Positions 20,619 to 24,370 of a stretch of DNA of 24,370 nucleotides are shown here, in pieces. Position 1 is the first letter of the stretch. Each line of letters starts with the position of its first letter. The stretch spans positions 1 through 24,370 of the forward strand of contig JAAAIG010000276.1 in assembly GCA_015852425.1 (NCBI GenBank), given 5' to 3'. The position numbers and the translations under genes are program-made. The stretch is from Gryganskiella cystojenkinii (taxonomy: Eukaryota > Mortierellomycota > Mortierellomycetes > Mortierellales > Mortierellaceae). The notes beneath the pieces are model-generated. The model made no database searches. It was not told where the DNA came from and saw nothing but the letters and a program-made list of their open reading frames with translations.

Positions 20619-22679
20619 TCATGAAATCTCATTCCACTGGTCCATCTTGTTCTCATCATCCCAGCGGTCCGATCCTATCTTTCGCTCGGACGAAAGAGCC
20701 GTGGACCCGATCATGGCATGCCACATCATATCTGTCGCGCACCAAGATTCAATCGTCCAACACCAAAGAGCCTCAATGAAGTCTGCGCGCTCCAACTCCA
20801 TCGCCATGGTCACCAGAAGGATCCTCAAGGTGTCTTCGACCTCAACAATCTCTCCAGCCGTGGCCACGTTCCGTGCCCGACGGAGATCGACCAGCCAGAG
20901 ATGACCATGGAACAGCAACTTGGCCACCATCCCTGTCGCGTCCTTGGCTAACAGTGCCCAGGATCGAGCCGTGAGTTCGACTTGCTTGCCGTCCATGAGC
21001 TGCCCGGGTTTGATTGCCAGGTTGACTTTCTTTGTCGGATCCAGATTCAAAATGCCGACTTCGTACCATGTCGCCGAGACCTCGATTGGCCCCAAACCGA
21101 CATCGTTGGAGACCAAAGCACAGGGCATGACCCGATGGCGACTGTTGCACATTTGCCAAGCATGGCTCACGATCACGCTCACAGACGCAACTGAGTCTGG
21201 GCGCATGGTCGACAACCTGTTGATGATCGCAGCGACCTTGACGTAGGCTCGACTCAAGGATATCCTGTCGGTTTTGCCATCGGTCATAGTCAAGATCGAG
21301 TTGCAGACATCACCGGATCCCCAATCATACCCGAGATCTATGACATCGTTCACGATCCGGGCCATGACACAGCTTCCAAGATCATCGACACACCCTCCAG
21401 CCATGAGAGCCATCTGGACCGTGCCAGAATCGACAATCAAATAAGAGGACCAGAGCTCACGGTCTTCCCAGATGACACCGCCTCGACGAACTGCAACGGC
21501 CTTGCTCCCGGCTTCTTGTTCCCGACGTTGCTTGACCTGGCTGGCACCAAAGGCAAAAGAGCAGCCGACCGCATAACTGGCGACATACTTTTTCTCAATG
21601 TCGTTGTCTGCAGTCTTGGATGCCCGGTGGCGTTGATTCACAACATCGATGATGGCTTCACGCGAGTATTTGTCCACGTGATTCCACCAGGAATTGCAGG
21701 GCGAGTTGTCAGAGGCAAGGTTGTAGTCAACAAAGAACTTTGTATCGAGGGCCATACAGGACCATGCCAACGGTCCCTTGTTGTACATCCCAATCTCGTA
21801 CATGAGTGCAAGAAAGCCAATGCTCTGGCGCATATAGGTGCCCCTGAGACCGTACTTTTCACAGGTCCGGATCCAAGCCGCAGATCCTTCGTCTTCCCAA
21901 CCGGGTCCTTTGTTTAACAGACCAGGTTCATGATCGCGACAGTCGGCAGGTTGAAGTTTCGCATCTACGAATCGGATCTTGCTTGTGTTCAGGGTATCAG
22001 CCCAGGCAAAGTCTTGACAACCAGGCAATCTTGACGACCACTCTGTCAGGGCCTCGTACATGGAACAGGAAACCCAGGCTGACCAGTTACTCAAGAGTGC
22101 GACAAAAGTGCGATAGCCTGGTGGGTCGATCCGTTTCGAGAGATCGCGTGTAGTCTTGTAAACAAACTGAGCGCAACGGCCATTGCAGACGCGAAGGATT
22201 TCTTGCCGAATCTTGTCGTTGGATTGATCCATGGGGACCAGGACCATGGAGCAACCTGCGGCGGCCTTTTCGGGCTTGACTCCGGCCAAGGCAGCGAATC
22301 CTTGATCTAGACCGAGGTACCAGGGCTCCTTTTGGCAGCCTCCCTGACAACCTTGGATCAGACTGTTGGTCTTGGTTCCGTTTCTGGTCACGGCGACTGT
22401 GAATTCGGGACCGGTCGGGATCAACATCGCGGTTGCGTATCCGCCTCGACCATACCGTTCATCATCATCATCTTCATGTTGATGTTGTTTAGTGTCGCTT
22501 TTAGTTGCTGATCGTGATTCCGTTATGGCTACTAGTGCTGCTATTGGGCGTCGTCTGGGATAGAATGAGGGGTTCGAGGGAGTGCTTGAAGCAGCGAGGT
22601 TGTTGAAGTTGAACGCAGCCATGGCTAGACCTTCGTTTGTGATCTTAGGGTCCTCCAGGGTGGTAGTTGTTTTTAGCAT
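20619..22679 (-). CDS. Tandem paralog B: 686-residue protein of unrecognised family, isoprenoid-synthase-like motif
   Basis: One uninterrupted frame, collinear with the neighbouring 683-residue gene over nearly its whole length. In one 77-residue block (KYGLRGTYMRQ to REAI and a few residues beyond) the two proteins differ at only 13 positions. The start is supported by the matching N-termini (MLKTTTTLEDP here, MTKTTSTLENP in the other). Shared landmarks include RYGRGGY (75-81), IQGCQGGCQKEPWYLGLDQG (108-127), MALMAGGCVDD (423-433), IVNDVIDLGYD (442-452) and ESWCATDMMWHAMIGST (644-660). The proteins differ mostly in the first ~70 residues (here a Pro/Arg/Ser-rich linker and a His/Asp-rich stretch), around residues 215-260 and 347-363, and at the C-terminus, where this copy lacks the basic tail. 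The NDxxDxxxD at 444-452 is kept. No function is assigned. Same strand and high similarity point to a local tandem duplication. Confidence 0.85.
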   Translation of the reverse strand: MLKTTTTLEDPKITNEGLAMAAFNFNNLAASSTPSNPSFYPRRRPIAALVAITESRSATKSDTKQHQHEDDDDERYGRGGYATAMLIPTGPEFTVAVTRNGTKTNSLIQGCQGGCQKEPWYLGLDQGFAALAGVKPEKAAAGCSMVLVPMDQSNDKIRQEILRVCNGRCAQFVYKTTRDLSKRIDPPGYRTFVALLSNWSAWVSCSMYEALTEWSSRLPGCQDFAWADTLNTSKIRFVDAKLQPADCRDHEPGLLNKGPGWEDEGSAAWIRTCEKYGLRGTYMRQSIGFLALMYEIGMYNKGPLAWSCMALDTKFFVDYNLASDNSPCNSWWNHVDKYSREAIIDVVNQRHRASKTADNDIEKKYVASYAVGCSFAFGASQVKQRREQEAGSKAVAVRRGGVIWEDRELWSSYLIVDSGTVQMALMAGGCVDDLGSCVMARIVNDVIDLGYDWGSGDVCNSILTMTDGKTDRISLSRAYVKVAAIINRLSTMRPDSVASVSVIVSHAWQMCNSRHRVMPCALVSNDVGLGPIEVSATWYEVGILNLDPTKKVNLAIKPGQLMDGKQVELTARSWALLAKDATGMVAKLLFHGHLWLVDLRRARNVATAGEIVEVEDTLRILLVTMAMELERADFIEALWCWTIESWCATDMMWHAMIGSTALSSERKIGSDRWDDENKMDQWNEIS

Positions 22680-23093
22680 GTTGAGTCAATTGAACGCAAG
22701 AATATGTGAGTTTAGGATCTGTTTTTGGTTAGGGGAACAGAAAGGTGTTTTACTAAAGTCAAGAAGAAACAGTGGTAGAGAGAGGCGACAAGGAACAAAA
22801 AACAAGAGAGAAAATCGAGGAAGAGAAACAGAGAAAGAAATACGATGGGGAAACGACAGCGGACAGACAATCTAGGCAGGTTTCCATTTTTTTTGGGGCA
22901 TTGCGTTTTTATTTTGGAGTGGTGTTACTTCAATTGGCTTCATCCATCAGGTGCTGCCTTAACGGTCTAGAGAAAAAAAACTGCTATCTCTCTCCCACCA
23001 TGACTCCTCGGAGAAGAAAAATGTAGTCTCGTCAGCAGCCAGACGCCGAGTCAGCCTCTCTAAATGATCTGCCTAAAAAGTTTTTGGGTGATC
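22680..23093. promoter_or_regulatory. Upstream region of paralog B
   Basis: About 414 bases precede the ATG at 22679 (minus). Read on the minus strand, about 22770-22860 is CT-rich, which fits the leader style of the other genes here. A TGAGTCA sequence (22682-22688) lies only two bases before the ATG, so it would be within the leader. No gene is supported. Confidence 0.4.
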
Positions 23094-23465
23094 TTGGAGG
23101 ATTCCTCTCAGTCAGGCTGGGACCAAATCTCCCCTTGGCAAGCGTATTCTACGAACAAAAAATTTAAGCAAATTTGAAGTCGAAAATGCGTGCTACGTGC
23201 ATGCAATCCTTGGTCCCACGCCTCGCCATGCACTTTTCTTATTTTTTGTTGCTCTCGTCCGCTTTCCTTCCTTATCCTCGCTCGCTCTCCTTCTTCCCAC
23301 TCCCTCACGACTTCAACACACAATGGCCGACTTATCTTCTCGAGACCGCTTCTCAGACATAGAAAGGTGAGCATGGCGAGGCGCGGCAACAAGGATTGCA
23401 TGCACTTAAGCACGCAACCCCAGCCAATTTTAGACTTCGAATTTGCTCAAAGAGGAATCCTCCAA
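23094..23465. repeat. Imperfect inverted repeat (possible MITE or hairpin locus)
   Basis: The left arm (23094-23108 plus 23168-23230) is the reverse complement of the right arm (23372-23446 plus 23451-23465). The outermost 15 bases (TTGGAGGATTCCTCT) match exactly; the inner blocks match at 57 of 63 aligned bases with 12 gap bases in the left arm. A 59-base stretch (23109-23167) interrupts the left arm. The ~140-base loop (23231-23371) is CT-rich and contains a start codon and a short exon-like stretch. No target-site duplication was recognised. Confidence 0.8.
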
Positions 23466-23772
23466 TATTGACTCGAGGTCTGGCTGAAGACGAGATTAAG
23501 AAAAATGTCCAAATCTGTAACAAAAAGATAGGCCTCAAGAAGGAAGAGAAAAGTACCACATCGGAGGAGAGCTTTAGTGTGGTGAAATCCCTTTATCTGC
23601 GTTCTGTATTCGTGTTCTTTGTTTGCTTACGTTTCACCAATATTTTTTTGCACTTTTGTAGTTTTGTTGTCTCTGCAGATACCTGTGTTGTTGGTGCTTT
23701 GCTGACAAAAGACAACAGTTGCTTATTCAGTGGCAATCTTGCATACAGCGGGACGAACCCCTGCATGGATAA
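23323..23772 (+). CDS. Possible small two-exon gene or captured gene start
   Basis: Within the loop of the inverted repeat, a CT-rich tract and CAACACACA lead into an ATG. The frame reads MADLSSRDRFSDIE and then meets a donor (AAAG|GTGAGC) at 23366/23367, exactly at the edge of the right repeat arm. Splicing to an acceptor at 23678 (TGTCTCTGCAG) keeps the phase and gives a 45-residue product ending LIQWQSCIQRDEPLHG at 23772. I recognise no family. It may be a real small gene, the first exon of a gene fragment carried by a mobile element, or chance. The second exon is the weaker half. Confidence 0.25.
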
Positions 23773-24215
23773 TCATCTCGCTCTTCATTCGTCTTTCCCG
23801 AGGAGAACGTGCACCAAAAAAAAGACTTTCGGCCCAGATCGGCCCAGATCTAACAGATCTGGCACGTAAATGAACAAAGTGCAAAAAAACCGAGGATTGT
23901 GTCACCAACTTTTCTTTTGTTGAAAGACTGAAGCGATCAAGGCCGTATTTCCTGTTGGTGTTACCATCGCGTCCTCCTGTGTTGTTTTTCCGACTATAAT
24001 TTTGTTGTTCGTAGGACCGCAAGCGAACGTGCACAGCAACAAAAGAAAAAAAAACCACCCCATTTTGATATCTCAATTGGTGAACAGAGACTTGAAAAGG
24101 AAAAAAACCTTTATTTACAAAAAGCGAAGAGGTATTATATCATCCCCCTAAAAGAAACGGTATTCTTGCTTCATTTATGCACCGGCGTTTGTTCGTTCAT
24201 TCAGGGAGGGGGGAC
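23466..24215. other. Intergenic stretch with short repeats
   Basis: Apart from the tentative small exon at 23679-23772, no gene is supported. The stretch holds a tandem 10-mer with an overlapping hairpin near 23831-23862. A minus-strand AATAAA (24110-24115) lies about 100 bases past the stop of the CsbD-like gene and is a plausible poly(A) signal for it. Confidence 0.45.
23831..23862. repeat. Tandem 10-mer with overlapping hairpin
   Basis: GGCCCAGATC occurs twice in tandem (23831-23850). The second copy overlaps an inverted repeat, CCAGATCT-AAC-AGATCTGG (23844-23862), with an 8-bp stem and 3-base loop. Its role is unknown. Confidence 0.75.
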
Positions 24216-24370
24216 TTAGACGTTGCGCTGGACATCTCCGAGGGCAGAGTTGCCGTGACCACGGGCCTCCATGGTGTGATCATTGGTCGCACCACCGACG
24301 GCCTTTTGGGCAGCGCCCTGGATGTTGTGTCCGACACCTTTGGCGTGAGTCTGGGCTTCTTGGGCATTCT
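24216..24370 (-). CDS. CsbD-like stress-response protein (3' part only)
   Basis: The C-terminal 50 residues and the TAA stop are visible; the gene runs off the window end. The reading includes NIQGAAQKAVGGATNDHTME then ARGHGNSALGDVQRNV. The pattern (G-A-x-K at the start, then T-N-x-x-x-E-A-x-G, ending G-D-x-Q) matches the CsbD-like family, known from bacterial general stress proteins and from small fungal proteins, some reported to bind mismatched or cruciform DNA. The composition is strongly hydrophilic and Gly/Ala/Gln-rich, as expected. The codons are GC-ending and clean (GCC, GGC, CAG, GTC), unlike the surrounding AT-rich DNA, suggesting a well-expressed gene. A poly(A) signal candidate lies at 24110-24115. 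Splicing upstream cannot be seen. Confidence 0.75.
   Translation of the reverse strand, partial: NAQEAQTHAKGVGHNIQGAAQKAVGGATNDHTMEARGHGNSALGDVQRNV

Noticed and set aside
22682..22688. TGAGTCA, a Gcn4/AP-1-type site, next to the paralog B start
   Set aside because: It lies two bases before the ATG, inside the leader, where a promoter site would not be expected.
1..24370. CRISPR arrays, tRNA or rRNA genes, bacterial-type operons
   Set aside because: No regularly spaced repeats, cloverleaf-like sequence or rRNA signatures were noticed, and the spliced genes show that this is eukaryotic DNA.

Overview
The window looks like nuclear DNA of a filamentous, early-diverging fungus, most like a Mortierella-type member of the Mucoromycota. 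This is inferred from style, not from a database hit. The genes carry short GT-AG introns (69-562 nt), pyrimidine-rich leaders just before start codons, long Gln/Ser/Pro-rich low-complexity stretches, and protein families typical of fungi (SPT23/MGA2, TACC, F-box, CCCH, CsbD-like). No rRNA, tRNA, CRISPR array or complete transposon was recognised.

Layout. (1) 212-6722, minus: a five-exon gene for a ~1777-residue SPT23/MGA2-like factor with a Gln-rich N-terminus, an SPT23-type domain, an IPT/TIG domain and ankyrin repeats. It also has an unexpected second SPT23-like domain at the C-terminus. (2) 7619-11383, minus: a seven-exon gene for a ~1058-residue TACC-domain protein (spindle pole/microtubule factor). 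(3) 11800-13398, minus: an F-box protein. (4) 14355-16497, plus, head-to-head with the F-box gene: a three-exon gene for a 447-residue protein combining an N-terminal membrane anchor, a PAM2 motif (ELNAKAPVFQP) and two Nab2-type CCCH zinc fingers. (5, 6) 17304-19355 and 20619-22679, minus: two tandem, intronless paralogs of 683 and 686 residues from a family I do not recognise; both have an NDxxDxxxD segment like the metal-binding motifs of isoprenoid synthases. (7) 23094-23465: an imperfect inverted repeat whose loop holds a promoter-like tract and a short ATG-plus-donor exon. (8) 24216-24370, minus: the 3' end of a CsbD-like stress protein, cut by the window edge.

The genes do not form an operon or an obvious biosynthetic cluster, and most are probably independent housekeeping or regulatory loci. 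The best candidates for something new are the membrane-anchored PAM2+CCCH protein (a possible tether of poly(A) mRNA to a membrane), the SPT23/MGA2-like protein with two copies of its DNA-binding-type domain and no clear membrane anchor, and the tandem pair of unknown large proteins. All exon boundaries were read by eye from splice consensus, reading phase and protein-family continuity; no transcript data were available.
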